Assembly: GCF_001269385.1 (NCBI RefSeq) | Contig: NZ_CXOO01000060.1 | Coordinates: 1-53,531, forward strand | Direction: 5' to 3' | Source: Limnohabitans sp. DM1 | GTDB taxonomy: Bacteria; Pseudomonadota; Gammaproteobacteria; Burkholderiales; Burkholderiaceae_C | Length of the DNA stretch: 53,531 bases | Shown: piece after piece, positions 8,222 to 16,613 of the stretch | Numbering within the stretch: the stretch's first letter is position 1 | How the letters are laid out: each line of letters begins with the position of its first letter | Made by a program: the position numbers and the translations under genes | Notes under the pieces: model-generated | Seen by the model: only the letters and a program-made list of their open reading frames with translations | Told to the model about the DNA's origin: nothing | Databases searched by the model: none

Positions 8222-9715
8222 TCAGGCTTTGCGGCCAAAGACAAGGCGGGAGATCCAGGGCCACAAAAGCACCAGGAGGGTGATCGCCAAAATGCTCAGC
8301 GAGATGGGGCGGGTGATGAAAGGCATCAAAGAGCCGTCGCTGCGCCCCAGTGTTTGGCGCAAGGTGGCTTCGAGTGTGTCGCCCATGACCATGCCCAAAA
8401 TCAGCGGAATGGTGGGAATGTTGGCCCGGGTGCACACCAGTCCAAAGACTCCGAACACGGTGGCGATCAGCACGTAGTACATCGAGTTGGCCGCCGAATA
8501 GGCGCCCACAAAGCACAGCGCCAGGATGGCCAGGCCCAGGATGCGCGGGTTCACATAGGCCAGTCGGGCGAGCGGTTTGACGCACAGCACCAACAAGACC
8601 AGGATGAGCACGTTGATGACCAGCAAGGACGAGAGCACGCCGTTGATGATTTCCGGGCGGTCCACGAACAGCGAGGGCCCCGGCACGATGCCATGCACGA
8701 TGAACACGCCCATGATGATGGCGGTGATCGCGTCGCCCGGTATGCCCAGGGTCAGCACGGTGATCATGGCCCCACCCGAGTTGGAGTTGTTGGCGCTTTC
8801 GGCCGCGACAATGCCTTCGGGGTTGCCCTCGCCAAAGGGCGTTTTGTCTTTGGCCCCGCGCTGGGCCCAAAAGTAGGCCAAAGAAGTCGACAGGGCTGCA
8901 CCCACCGCAGGCAAGATGCCGATGGCCGAGCCCAAAAACAGGCCCTTGGCCAAGGTTTTGGGGTACTTGAAGGGTTCCAGAAATGCCCGCCAGGACACGC
9001 CCGCGCGGCCAATCAAGGTGTTGTCAAAGTTGGGCACGGGCGAGCTGACCATGACCAGGGCTTGCGCCATGCCGAACAGGCCCACCGCCACGGGCACCAG
9101 GGGGATGCCGCTGAGCATGGCGGGCAGGCCCAGGGTGTAGCGCTGCTCGTTGGAGTTGGGGTCGATGCCCACGGTGGCCAGGAAAAAGCCCAGGCACATC
9201 ATCATCATGGCCGAGGCAAACTGGCGTTTGTAGGCTTTGCCCACGCACACGGCGGCCAGCAAGATCGCCATCACGCTTTCGGGGGCTCCAAATTTGGCGG
9301 CAAAACCAGCCAAAGGCCGTGCGGCCAGACCCAGCAGCAGGGCGCTGGCAATGCCCCCGATGAAGGCCGACATGAAGGCCAGCGACAAGGCCCGCTGTGC
9401 TTGGCCCTGGCGCGCCATCGGGTAGCCGTCAAACATGGTCATGATGGACGAGGCCTCGCCTGGGGTGCGGATCAGGATGGAGGTCACAGCGCCGCCATAA
9501 AAGGCGCCGCAGTACACCCCCAGCAGCAAGGAGATGCCCGCCAAAGGTGCCATGCCATAAGTGAAGGGCAGCAAAACCGCAATGGTCACGCCCGGGCCCA
9601 CGCCCGGCAAAACGCCCACGGCGATGCCCAGGGCCGAGCCCAGAAGCAAGGACCAGGCGATCTGCCAGGTGGCCAAGGCCGCAAAGCCTTGCGACAGGCT
9701 GTCAAAAAATTCCAT
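8222..9715 (-). CDS. tctA: tripartite tricarboxylate transporter, large membrane subunit TctA
   Basis: The 497-residue integral membrane protein has about twelve hydrophobic segments and is the main permease of the TTT family. Signature segments include GVLPGVGPGVTIAVLLPFTYG near the N-terminus, YGGAVTSILIRTPGEASS, and the internal repeat LFLGSAIGILPAVGAALSTSLAYFWAQR with GGAMITVLTLGIPGDAITAIIMG. TTT systems use a periplasmic binding protein and a sodium or proton gradient to import carboxylates. It lies between tctB (21 bp upstream) and the deacetylase-like gene (6 bp downstream), within a five-gene minus-strand operon. Confidence 0.96.
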   Translation of the reverse strand: MEFFDSLSQGFAALATWQIAWSLLLGSALGIAVGVLPGVGPGVTIAVLLPFTYGMAPLAGISLLLGVYCGAFYGGAVTSILIRTPGEASSIMTMFDGYPMARQGQAQRALSLAFMSAFIGGIASALLLGLAARPLAGFAAKFGAPESVMAILLAAVCVGKAYKRQFASAMMMMCLGFFLATVGIDPNSNEQRYTLGLPAMLSGIPLVPVAVGLFGMAQALVMVSSPVPNFDNTLIGRAGVSWRAFLEPFKYPKTLAKGLFLGSAIGILPAVGAALSTSLAYFWAQRGAKDKTPFGEGNPEGIVAAESANNSNSGGAMITVLTLGIPGDAITAIIMGVFIVHGIVPGPSLFVDRPEIINGVLSSLLVINVLILVLLVLCVKPLARLAYVNPRILGLAILALCFVGAYSAANSMYYVLIATVFGVFGLVCTRANIPTIPLILGMVMGDTLEATLRQTLGRSDGSLMPFITRPISLSILAITLLVLLWPWISRLVFGRKA

Positions 9716-9736
9716 GTTCAGATCCGTTGAGGGGAT

Positions 9737-10231
9737 TCACAGCCAAATGCCGTGTCCGAAGTGCACCTTGAGCAACTTGGCAAACACCCACCACATGGCC
9801 AAGGCCATGGGCAGACTCAAGGCGAAGGTGGTGCGCCAGCCAAATCCGAGCACCCGGCTGCTGCTGAGTAAAAACAGCAGCGTGCTGCTCATGTACCCCA
9901 ACTGAGGCACGGCCCACATGTACAGGCCAAACAAAACCAGGATCGCCACGGCCAGGCCGATGCGGGCCTGACTGGCGTCCAGTTCGTCCGAGCCTGTTGT
10001 GGGTTGGGGCAGGCGGCGGCGAAAGGCTTCCACCACCGCCCCCACGGCCGCCAGCGCCAGCATCAGGGAAGGAAACAAGGCCGATGACTCGAACCACGCG
10101 GCGTTTTGGGGAAAGGGCACGATGAGCTGGCGCGTGGCCAATACCATGCTGGCGGTCAGCACCGCCAGCAAGATCAGCAAGGCCCGGTCCCAGGTTGCGC
10201 CCTGCGGCGAGGTGCGAGGTGCTGCGCTCAC
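9737..10231 (-). CDS. tctB: tripartite tricarboxylate transporter, small membrane subunit TctB
   Basis: The small, poorly conserved membrane subunit has four hydrophobic segments (ALLILLAVLTASMVLATRQL, LFPSLMLALAAVGAVVEAF, IGLAVAILVLFGLYMWAVP, FALSLPMALAMWWVFAKLL) and about 164 residues. I place the start at GTG 10231. There the bases GTGA overlap the TGA stop of tctC by four nucleotides, typical of translational coupling; an upstream ATG at 10273 lies inside tctC and is less likely. The call rests on its topology and its position between tctC and tctA. Confidence 0.88.
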   Translation of the reverse strand: MSAAPRTSPQGATWDRALLILLAVLTASMVLATRQLIVPFPQNAAWFESSALFPSLMLALAAVGAVVEAFRRRLPQPTTGSDELDASQARIGLAVAILVLFGLYMWAVPQLGYMSSTLLFLLSSSRVLGFGWRTTFALSLPMALAMWWVFAKLLKVHFGHGIWL

Positions 10232-11184
10232 TTTTTGCTGAAGCCCAACTCGGTCATCAGCTCGCCGATCCACTGGCTGTCCGAGGCCACTTGTTTGCTC
10301 ATTTGTTCAGCCGTCATCGGGAAAGCCGGAATGCCGGCTTTTTTCAGCTGGTCCTGCACGGGCTTGTCCTTGAGCGACTCCATCATCACGGTTGACAGTT
10401 TGTTGATGATGTCCTTGGGCACGCCCGCAGGTGCAGCCATGCCGCCCCAAGTGTAGAGGTCACCGTAGCCTTCTTCGGCCGGGGTGGCGGTGTTCGGGAA
10501 CAGGGGGTTGCGGTGTGGACCCCAGGCCGAGAGGATCTTGACCTGCCCGTTTTTGGCGAAGGGAGCTGCTCCGATCGCGCCGGCTGTCGTCACGTCGGCA
10601 TCACCCGCCATCAGTTCCTTTTGAGAGGGGTTGGGGAAGGACACGACTTTGTAAGGCCAGCCATCGCGCTTGGCGATCTTGGCCGCAATCAGGGCGGGCA
10701 CGGCAGCAGGGGCATAACTGCCAATGGTCACGGGTTTGCCACTCTTTTTGGCCCAGGCGGCAAATTCCTTGAGGTTGGTGGCCGGAATGTCGCCACGCGC
10801 AGCCAGCACGAAGTCGTTGATCAGCATGCCGCCGACCGACTGGTAGTCGCTGATTTTGTAGGGCGTATTGCCGGCGATGATTTGCGAAATGCCAGGGCCA
10901 GGCGTCCAGGTGCCGATGGTGTAGCCATCGGGTTTGGCGCGGGTCATCTCGGCAAAGCCCACCACGCCGCCGCCGCCGGGCTTGTTGATCACCTGCACGG
11001 GCACGCCCAGGCGCTTGCTCATGCCTTCGGCCACCAGACGGGTCACCGCATCCATGTCGTTGCCCGGTGGGTAGGGGTAGATGATTTCGATGGGTTTGCT
11101 GGGCCACTTGTCTTGTGCCATGGCGGGCAGGGCAGCGGCGGCGGCCAAGGCGGCCAGGGCGATCAAACGGATGCGGTGGTTCAT
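10228..11184 (-). CDS. tctC: Bug-family periplasmic substrate-binding protein TctC
   Basis: This 318-residue extracytoplasmic solute receptor has a clear Sec signal peptide (MNHRIRLIALAALAAAAALP with AMA cleavage near residue 23). The Bug-family core begins KWPSKPIEIIYPYPPGNDMD and continues VINKPGGGGVVGFAEMTRAKPDGYTIG and PAVPALIAAKIAKRDGWPY. In this family the first loop and the GGGG loop line the binding cleft, which usually contacts a carboxylate. The ATG at 11182-11184 is preceded by CAGGAG at good spacing; the longer open frame upstream has no signal peptide. The ligand is unknown; the operon context suggests an acylated amino compound carrying a carboxylate. Confidence 0.94.
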   Translation of the reverse strand: MNHRIRLIALAALAAAAALPAMAQDKWPSKPIEIIYPYPPGNDMDAVTRLVAEGMSKRLGVPVQVINKPGGGGVVGFAEMTRAKPDGYTIGTWTPGPGISQIIAGNTPYKISDYQSVGGMLINDFVLAARGDIPATNLKEFAAWAKKSGKPVTIGSYAPAAVPALIAAKIAKRDGWPYKVVSFPNPSQKELMAGDADVTTAGAIGAAPFAKNGQVKILSAWGPHRNPLFPNTATPAEEGYGDLYTWGGMAAPAGVPKDIINKLSTVMMESLKDKPVQDQLKKAGIPAFPMTAEQMSKQVASDSQWIGELMTELGFSKK

Positions 11185-11215
11185 GTGAGTCTCCTGAGGG
11201 TGGGGGGAAGTGAAA

Positions 11216-12577
11216 TCAAACTTTTTCGGCGGCCGAGAACGCGATGTGCAAGATGCGCAGGCTCTCGTCCACATCCTGGCGCGTGAAAACCAAGGGCGGC
11301 GAAAGGATGAGGCGGTTGCCTTGTACGCGGATGATGGCACCCGCCTGGCGCGCCGTGCCTACCAGCGTCTGGATGTAGGGCGAGGGCGGCAGCAGCATGG
11401 CCCGGCTGGCCTTGTCGGTGACCAGTTCCACGGCGGCCATCATGCCTTTGCCGCGCACTTCGCCCACATGGGCGTAGGCCATCAGCTCCTGCAACTTGCC
11501 CTGCATGTAGGCCCCTACGCGGCTGGCATTGCCCGGCAGGTCTTCGCTGGCCACGATGTCCAGGTTGGCGTTGGCCGCAGCGCAGGCCAGCGCATGGCCC
11601 GAATAGGTGTAGCCGTGCATCAGCGCAGCGGGCACGCCGGGCTGGTTCCAGGCGCTGGCCACGCGTTCATTGATGAGCGTGGCACCCAAAGGCACATAGC
11701 CCGAATTGATGCCCTTGGCCATGGCCATGATGTCGGGGGCCACGCCCCAAGCGCGGGCACCGCACATGGCGCCGATGCGGCCAAAGCCGGTCACGATCTC
11801 GTCGCTGATCAGCAAGATGCCGTGCTGGTCCAGTAGTTGGCGCAGGCCTGGCCAATAGCTGTCGTGCGGCACGATCACGCCGCCTGCGCCTTGCACCGGC
11901 TCGGCCACCAGGGCGGCGATGTTGTGCGGTCCGACTTGCTCGATCAGCTGGGCCAGCTGGTCCAGGCACAGCTGCGCGAGCCTGGCCGGGTCGGTTTCGT
12001 TCCAGGGGTTGCGGTAGATGTAGGGCGTTTCGGCCAGGTGGCAGCCGGGCAGGAGCGGTTCGTAGGCGCTGCGGAACATCGGGTTGCCGTTGATGGATGC
12101 GCCACCAAAATGCACCCCGTGGTAGCCCCATTTGAGCGAAATGAACTGGTGACGATCGGGCTGGCCATTGAGCTTCCAGTATTGACGTGCCAGTTTGAGG
12201 GCGGTTTCCACCGCGTCCGAGCCGCCGGATGAAAAGAACACTTTGTTCATTTTTTCCGGGGCGAACATGCGCATCAGGCGAGCCGACAGCTCGATGGCGG
12301 GCGGGTTGGAGGTGTTCTGGAAGGTGGAGTAGTAAGCCAGTTTGTCCAGCTGCGCCTTGATGGCATTGATGACCTCGGGTCGGTTGTGCCCGATGTTGAC
12401 GTTCCACAAAGAGGCGACGGTGTCCAGGTAGCGCTTGCCGTCGATGTCGTAGACGTGCACCCCTTCGCCGCGGTCAATGATCAAGGGCGGCGCAGCTTGC
12501 ACCGCCTTGGGGTCGATCATGGGGTGGTACATGTGTTGCGCGTTGGCGCTGCGGATGTCGATGCTGTTGGGATTCAT
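11216..12577 (-). CDS. class III (omega) aminotransferase, PLP-dependent
   Basis: The 453-residue fold-type I PLP enzyme belongs to the class III aminotransferases that move amino groups from omega-amines or omega-amino acids, usually to pyruvate or 2-oxoglutarate. It contains FFSSGGSDAVETALKLARQYW (phosphate-binding region), VAEPVQGAGGVIVP, ISDEIVTGFGRIGAMCGA (the Asp that contacts the pyridine nitrogen) and the Schiff-base lysine K288 in MAMAKGINSGYVPLG. The ATG at 12577 begins MNPNSIDI and is preferred over an upstream start at 12676 that would overlap the divergent marR gene. It is the first gene of the minus-strand operon, 31 bp before tctC. Substrates such as beta-alanine, taurine, putrescine or GABA cannot be distinguished by eye. 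Confidence 0.92.
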   Translation of the reverse strand: MNPNSIDIRSANAQHMYHPMIDPKAVQAAPPLIIDRGEGVHVYDIDGKRYLDTVASLWNVNIGHNRPEVINAIKAQLDKLAYYSTFQNTSNPPAIELSARLMRMFAPEKMNKVFFSSGGSDAVETALKLARQYWKLNGQPDRHQFISLKWGYHGVHFGGASINGNPMFRSAYEPLLPGCHLAETPYIYRNPWNETDPARLAQLCLDQLAQLIEQVGPHNIAALVAEPVQGAGGVIVPHDSYWPGLRQLLDQHGILLISDEIVTGFGRIGAMCGARAWGVAPDIMAMAKGINSGYVPLGATLINERVASAWNQPGVPAALMHGYTYSGHALACAAANANLDIVASEDLPGNASRVGAYMQGKLQELMAYAHVGEVRGKGMMAAVELVTDKASRAMLLPPSPYIQTLVGTARQAGAIIRVQGNRLILSPPLVFTRQDVDESLRILHIAFSAAEKV

Positions 12578-12602
12578 GCCCCAAGCATAGGCAGCAAGGG
12601 GG

Positions 12603-12621
12603 TAATGGAAAAAATCCATTA
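12603..12621. promoter_or_regulatory. palindromic operator candidate for the MarR regulator
   Basis: A perfect inverted repeat, TAATGGA-AAAAA-TCCATTA (7-bp arms, 5-bp spacer), lies in the 80-bp gap between the divergent aminotransferase and marR genes. Its size and AT-rich symmetry suit a MarR dimer. It sits 26 bp upstream of the aminotransferase start and 36 bp upstream of marR, so one site could control both. Confidence 0.6.
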
Positions 12622-12657
12622 TCCTCAGGTCTTTCCCGTAGACAGGCTGTTGCAAAC

Positions 12658-13230
12658 ATGGGTTTTCCCAAAGCATCCTTGGCGGTCCCCGACCCGCTGC
12701 CTCATTTTGAAAACCCGCAGTCGATCTTCGATTTGCTCAATTTTCAGCTGCACGAGTTCCTGGGCATCAGCGGTTCGTTGGTGACCCGCATCTGCGAAAA
12801 CGAGTACGGCATCACCCGCGAGGAGTGGCAGTTTGCGGCCATGCTGGCCGAACTCGGGGGCATGTCGCCCTCGGACCTGGCGGCCCGCACCACGGTGGAC
12901 CGATCGCAAGCCTCCAAAACCCTGCGAGGCCTGATGACCAAGGGTTTGGTGGATCGGCAGCCCGTGCCTGGCGATGGCCGCAAGGCGAGGGTTCAACTGA
13001 CGGAGTCCGGCATGCAGCTGTACTGGCAAATCTTCCCCCGCGTGGTTCAGGTGCACAACGAGGTCATGCAAGACTTCAACACCGATGAACGCGAGGCCCT
13101 GGCCCGGGCCATGCACATCCTGCGTGTGCGCGCCTTGGCCGTGGCGCAAAGGCACAAGCCTGAAGGTGCATCGGGAAGGCGACAGGGCGGCAGCCGGGCG
13201 ATCTGGAAGAAATCGCCGAGCCCGCTTTGA
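12658..13230 (+). CDS. MarR-family transcriptional regulator
   Basis: The 190-residue product has a winged-helix domain at about residues 35-150: ITREEWQFAAMLAELGGMSPSDLAARTTVDRSQASKTLRGLMTKGLVDRQPVPGDGRKARVQLTESG, where the recognition helix is DRSQASKTLRGL and the wing carries GDGRKARV. MarR proteins bind palindromes as dimers and are usually released by small ligands. The gene is divergent from the aminotransferase-tctCBA-deacetylase operon, and the shared gap contains a perfect inverted repeat, so it probably controls that operon in response to the substrate or an intermediate. The C-terminus has a basic tail (GRRQGGSRAIWKK) beyond the fold. Confidence 0.9.
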   Translation: MGFPKASLAVPDPLPHFENPQSIFDLLNFQLHEFLGISGSLVTRICENEYGITREEWQFAAMLAELGGMSPSDLAARTTVDRSQASKTLRGLMTKGLVDRQPVPGDGRKARVQLTESGMQLYWQIFPRVVQVHNEVMQDFNTDEREALARAMHILRVRALAVAQRHKPEGASGRRQGGSRAIWKKSPSPL

Positions 13231-13269
13231 CGCGCTAGTTTGATGCCTTTGCTGCCGTGACCACTAAAC

Positions 13270-13716
13270 TCAACCCGCCAGCGCCGCTTTCACCGCTGCC
13301 GACACCTGGCCCATGTCCGCCTTGCCAGCCAACTGGGCTTTGACCGCGCCCATGACTTTGCCCATGTCGCCGGGGCCTTTGGCTCCAAGTTCGGCCACGA
13401 TGGCCTGCACGGCAGCTGTGACTTCTTCGGCCGACATGCGCTCAGGCAAATAGGCCAGCAACACCGCCATTTCGGCTTTTTCCTTGTCGGCCAGGTCCTG
13501 GCGGGCGGCTTGCTCAAAGGCGGCGATCGAATCCTTGCGTTGTTTGATCAGCTTGTCCACGATGGCCACCACGGCCACGTCGTCGAGCTCGATGCGCTCG
13601 TCCACTTCCTTTTGCTTCATCGCCGACAGCAGCAAGCGGATGGTGCCCAGGCGCTCGCTGTCTTTGGCGCGCATCGCGGATTTCATGTCTTCGGTGATCT
13701 GGTCTTTCAGGCTCAT
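13270..13716 (-). CDS. yqeY: GatB/YqeY domain protein
   Basis: The 148-residue protein starts MSLKDQITEDMKSAMRAKDSERLGTIRLLLSAMKQ and ends with the helical GatB-tail-like domain (VMGAVKAQLAGKADMGQVSAAVKAALAG). The family resembles the tail of the amidotransferase subunit GatB and is thought to act with tRNA, but its function is not settled. The ATG at 13714-13716 is preceded by AGGAG at normal spacing. It follows rpsU on the same strand; the rpsU-yqeY pairing is widespread in betaproteobacteria, although a terminator lies between them here. Confidence 0.93.
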   Translation of the reverse strand: MSLKDQITEDMKSAMRAKDSERLGTIRLLLSAMKQKEVDERIELDDVAVVAIVDKLIKQRKDSIAAFEQAARQDLADKEKAEMAVLLAYLPERMSAEEVTAAVQAIVAELGAKGPGDMGKVMGAVKAQLAGKADMGQVSAAVKAALAG

Positions 13717-13760
13717 GGTGGGGCTCCTGGATGTTAAAAAGTGGGGGTGCAGAAACAACA

Positions 13761-13790
13761 AAGCCCGCCTGAGCGTCCTCCAGCGGGCTT
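13761..13790 (-). terminator. hairpin terminator between rpsU and yqeY
   Basis: AAGCCCGC (13761-13768) pairs with GCGGGCTT (13783-13790) around a 14-nt loop, followed on the minus strand by a T-rich stretch (TGTTGTTTC). It lies 35 bp beyond rpsU and may end or attenuate transcription before yqeY. Confidence 0.65.
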
Positions 13791-13825
13791 GTGCGCAGGC
13801 CTGTTGCAGGCCATGCAAGAAGTGA

Positions 13826-14038
13826 TCAGTACAGCTTCTTGGGCAGTTGCATGCTGCGAACGCGCTTGTAATGGCGCTTCACGGCTGCAGCTTTTTTGCG
13901 CTTGCGCTCAGTGGTGGGCTTTTCGTAGAACTCGCGGGCACGCAAGTCTGTCAGCAGACCGAGTTTTTCGATGGTGCGCTTGAAGCGACGCAGGGCGACG
14001 TCAAACGGCTCGTTTTCTTTCACGCGGATGGTGGTCAT
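13826..14038 (-). CDS. rpsU: 30S ribosomal protein S21
   Basis: The 70-residue basic protein begins MTTIRVKENEPFDVALRRFKR and contains REFYEKPTTERKRKKAAAVKR, the standard S21 sequence; it binds near the 3' end of 16S rRNA and takes part in initiation. The ATG at 14036-14038 is the conserved start; the longer open frame upstream is not conserved S21 sequence. A TATAAT on the minus strand at 14166-14171 probably belongs to its promoter. A hairpin terminator follows, then yqeY. Confidence 0.97.
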   Translation of the reverse strand: MTTIRVKENEPFDVALRRFKRTIEKLGLLTDLRAREFYEKPTTERKRKKAAAVKRHYKRVRSMQLPKKLY

Positions 14039-14165
14039 TGAATCAAATTTCCAAAATGTGTGCCGGTCGCTGCAGCAAGGAAGATCGAGCCTTGCTACCC
14101 GATACCAGCGGTTCCCCGTCACGAACTAGTATTTGGCAGACGGGGGTTTGCCAGCAAAGCCTGCG

Positions 14166-14171
14166 ATTATA
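14166..14171 (-). promoter_or_regulatory. -10 box of the putative rpsU promoter
   Basis: A perfect TATAAT is read on the minus strand about 130 bp upstream of the rpsU start. No good -35 hexamer was seen at 16-18 bp spacing, so only the -10 is claimed. The rest of the 299-bp gap 14039-14337 is AT-rich toward 14270-14325 and probably holds the promoter for the plus-strand autotransporter gene. Confidence 0.4.
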
Positions 14172-14337
14172 GCCCCATCCGGAATGCACACAGGCTGTTG
14201 CGTCAGGTTGTGATCGGGGCTTGCTGAAATCGGCTCACAGCTTGTCACGAATGAATAAGGGTGTTCTTGGGTTTCATCTGTGAAAATCAATAAAATGAAG
14301 CATAAATGAATAAATTTAAACCTGTGGGTATTGCGCA

Positions 14338-16593
14338 ATGAGCTTTCATAAATGGCTGTTAACAGGGCTGATGTGCCTGGCGGGTGGTTTGAGCTGGGGG
14401 CAAGGGACTGCGCCCGCACTTGCTCCTGGCAAGCCGCCTTCCGTGGTGGTGGTGCTAGCCGGTGGCGGTGCCAAAGGCTTTGCCCACTTGGCCGTGCTGC
14501 GCCAATTGGAGCGGGACCACATTCCGATTGCCCGCATCGTGGGCACCAGCATGGGGGCTGTCATTGGCGGTTTGTACGCCAGCGGTTTGTCCACAGACGA
14601 CATCGAGCACGTGATCGGGGGGCTGGACCCGGCCAAGGTGGCGCTGGATCAACTCAACCGGCTGGAGCTGCCTTCGCGCTCCCGTGCCTACCAGCAAAAG
14701 TATCCGGTGGAACTGGAATTCGGGGTCAAGGGCGGGGCCTTGAGTTTTGCACGGGGTGTCAGTGATGGGCAGCGCTTTTTGGCTTTGCTGCAGGAATTGA
14801 CCGCGCATGTGCCGCCGCAGGTGAATTTCAATGATCTGAAAATTCCTTTTCGGGCCGTGGCCACACGTTACCGGGATGGCGAGATGAAGGTCTTTGACCG
14901 TGGGGCCTTGCACCTGGCCATTCGTGCCAGCATGGCGGCCCCGGCGGTGTTTGCCCCGGTGGAGGTGGATGGCGAGACTTATGTCGACGGTGGCTTGGTG
15001 GCCAACTTGCCCATCGAGGTGGCCTTGCAGGAGGGCGCGGATGTGATCGTTGCCTCGTTTTTGGCCGGTGGAACAGATGACGGCCGTGCAGAACAAGCCA
15101 ATCATGCACTGGTGGTGGCCAATCGGATGATCGACATCTTGATTCGCCAAAACGAAAAAAGGAACCTGTCCTTGCTGCGTGCTCAGGACGTGCTGGTCAA
15201 GCCCCAATTGCAGGACATTGGGTTTGCAGATTTCAACCGCGCTGCCGAGATCGTGCAGCGCGGCCAAGTGGCCGTATCGGATGTGGCGGATCGCTGGGTG
15301 GCTTTGAAAGTGCATTTCGCGCAGACCCCGGACAAGCCTGTCGCACATCGTTTGTCGTTCAATCAGCGTGAAAAGCGCATTGTGGCCATTGAAGCCAAAG
15401 GCCAAAAGGATGTGCCAGAGGCTTACATCCGTTCGATGTTGTCGCCCATGCTGGATCAGGAGTTTTCCTCCGTTGAGATCGAGCGCTACATTGATGAGCT
15501 CTACACCAGCGGTTTTTTTGACCTGGTCAGCTATAGCCTTCAGCAACAGCAAGGCGAGCAATACAAGCTGATCGTGCAGGTGCGGGAAAAGCCCTACAGC
15601 CCGCATTTCATGAAAACCACCTTGGGGTTTTCCACAGAAGCCAGTGGGGTCACTCAGTTTTCGACCGGCTTGGGTTATCGTCGACCGTGGTTGACCGAGT
15701 CGGGTCTGGAGTTTGCGCTGGATGCGCGGCTGGGCACGCAGACGGAACTGGCCGCGCGTTTTTACCAGCCCTTGTCCCGGCGCTGGAGTGTGGAAACCGG
15801 TGTGTCTTTGGACCGTAACCACCTGCCCATTTACCGCACGGCCATCGACCGCGATGATCTGAGTACGCAAAAACTGGCCTATTTCAACCAAACGGTGCAA
15901 ACCTGGGACACGCAACTGGTTTATGACTTGGAGCGCAAAGCCTATATCAAACTGGGTTTGACTTCAGGTTTCATTCGCCGCAGCTTTGACACTGAAAATG
16001 AATTGTTAACGTCGCAAGGTGGCGGCGGCAGTGATTTTCGGTACCAAGCCATCAAAACCCAACTTCACATTGACCAGTTGGATTCGCTGAGCTTCCCGAC
16101 CAAGGGCTATTACTTGAATGCCAGTGTCGAGCAGGGCTTGTCGGGTAACCCTTATGGGACAGGGCGCCTGAGCGCCAAAGTGGCTTACGGTTTTGGCCCG
16201 CACATCTTCAACCTTGGGATGAATCTGGCTCAGGAAAAACTGACCCGGGATTGTCAAAAATGCTCATCTCCTACGCTGCTGTTTTTGGGGGGGTTTCAGC
16301 TCATGGGGGCTTACCGCATGGGGCAGTTGGCAGGCACTCAGCTGGCCCATGTGCAAGGCACCTACATGTACCGATTGACCGAAGGTGGCTTGCTCAAGCA
16401 AAGAACTTATGTGGGCACCGTGCTGGAGGCCGGCGATGCTTGGCTGCAGGGTGATGCGTTTCGCACCCGCTACAGCGCAACCGCTTTTGTGGCGGTGGAC
16501 AGCAAGATTGGAGACATTTATCTGGGTGCCGCCAGAGGCTCTGGCAATGTTTACAACATGTTTATTCAGCTGGGCAGGCGCTTCAGTTTTTGA
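14338..16593 (+). CDS. patatin-like phospholipase autotransporter (type Vd secretion, PlpD-like)
   Basis: The 751-residue protein has a signal peptide (residues 1-21, MSFHKWLLTGLMCLAGGLSW), then a patatin lipase domain at about 35-320. The domain has the oxyanion loop GGGAKG (42-47), nucleophile S71 in GTSMG and the dyad Asp D217 in DGG. A POTRA-like module follows at about 345-415 (EAYIRSMLSPMLDQEFSSVEIERYIDELYTSGFFD, LIVQVREKP), and then a 16-stranded Omp85-type barrel ending in Phe (FIQLGRRFSF). This order is that of type Vd autotransporters, in which the barrel carries its own lipase to the cell surface. The catalytic dyad is complete, so phospholipase activity is expected. It is transcribed toward mscS, 20 bp downstream. 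Confidence 0.92.
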   Translation: MSFHKWLLTGLMCLAGGLSWGQGTAPALAPGKPPSVVVVLAGGGAKGFAHLAVLRQLERDHIPIARIVGTSMGAVIGGLYASGLSTDDIEHVIGGLDPAKVALDQLNRLELPSRSRAYQQKYPVELEFGVKGGALSFARGVSDGQRFLALLQELTAHVPPQVNFNDLKIPFRAVATRYRDGEMKVFDRGALHLAIRASMAAPAVFAPVEVDGETYVDGGLVANLPIEVALQEGADVIVASFLAGGTDDGRAEQANHALVVANRMIDILIRQNEKRNLSLLRAQDVLVKPQLQDIGFADFNRAAEIVQRGQVAVSDVADRWVALKVHFAQTPDKPVAHRLSFNQREKRIVAIEAKGQKDVPEAYIRSMLSPMLDQEFSSVEIERYIDELYTSGFFDLVSYSLQQQQGEQYKLIVQVREKPYSPHFMKTTLGFSTEASGVTQFSTGLGYRRPWLTESGLEFALDARLGTQTELAARFYQPLSRRWSVETGVSLDRNHLPIYRTAIDRDDLSTQKLAYFNQTVQTWDTQLVYDLERKAYIKLGLTSGFIRRSFDTENELLTSQGGGGSDFRYQAIKTQLHIDQLDSLSFPTKGYYLNASVEQGLSGNPYGTGRLSAKVAYGFGPHIFNLGMNLAQEKLTRDCQKCSSPTLLFLGGFQLMGAYRMGQLAGTQLAHVQGTYMYRLTEGGLLKQRTYVGTVLEAGDAWLQGDAFRTRYSATAFVAVDSKIGDIYLGAARGSGNVYNMFIQLGRRFSF

Positions 16594-16613
16594 GGCACAT
16601 GGGGAGTCAGCGC

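Noticed and set aside
7295..9730. 811-codon plus-strand open frame opposite the deacetylase and tctA genes
   Set aside because: It crosses two well-identified minus-strand genes and has repetitive His/Gln/Gly-rich sequence typical of antisense frames in GC-rich DNA.
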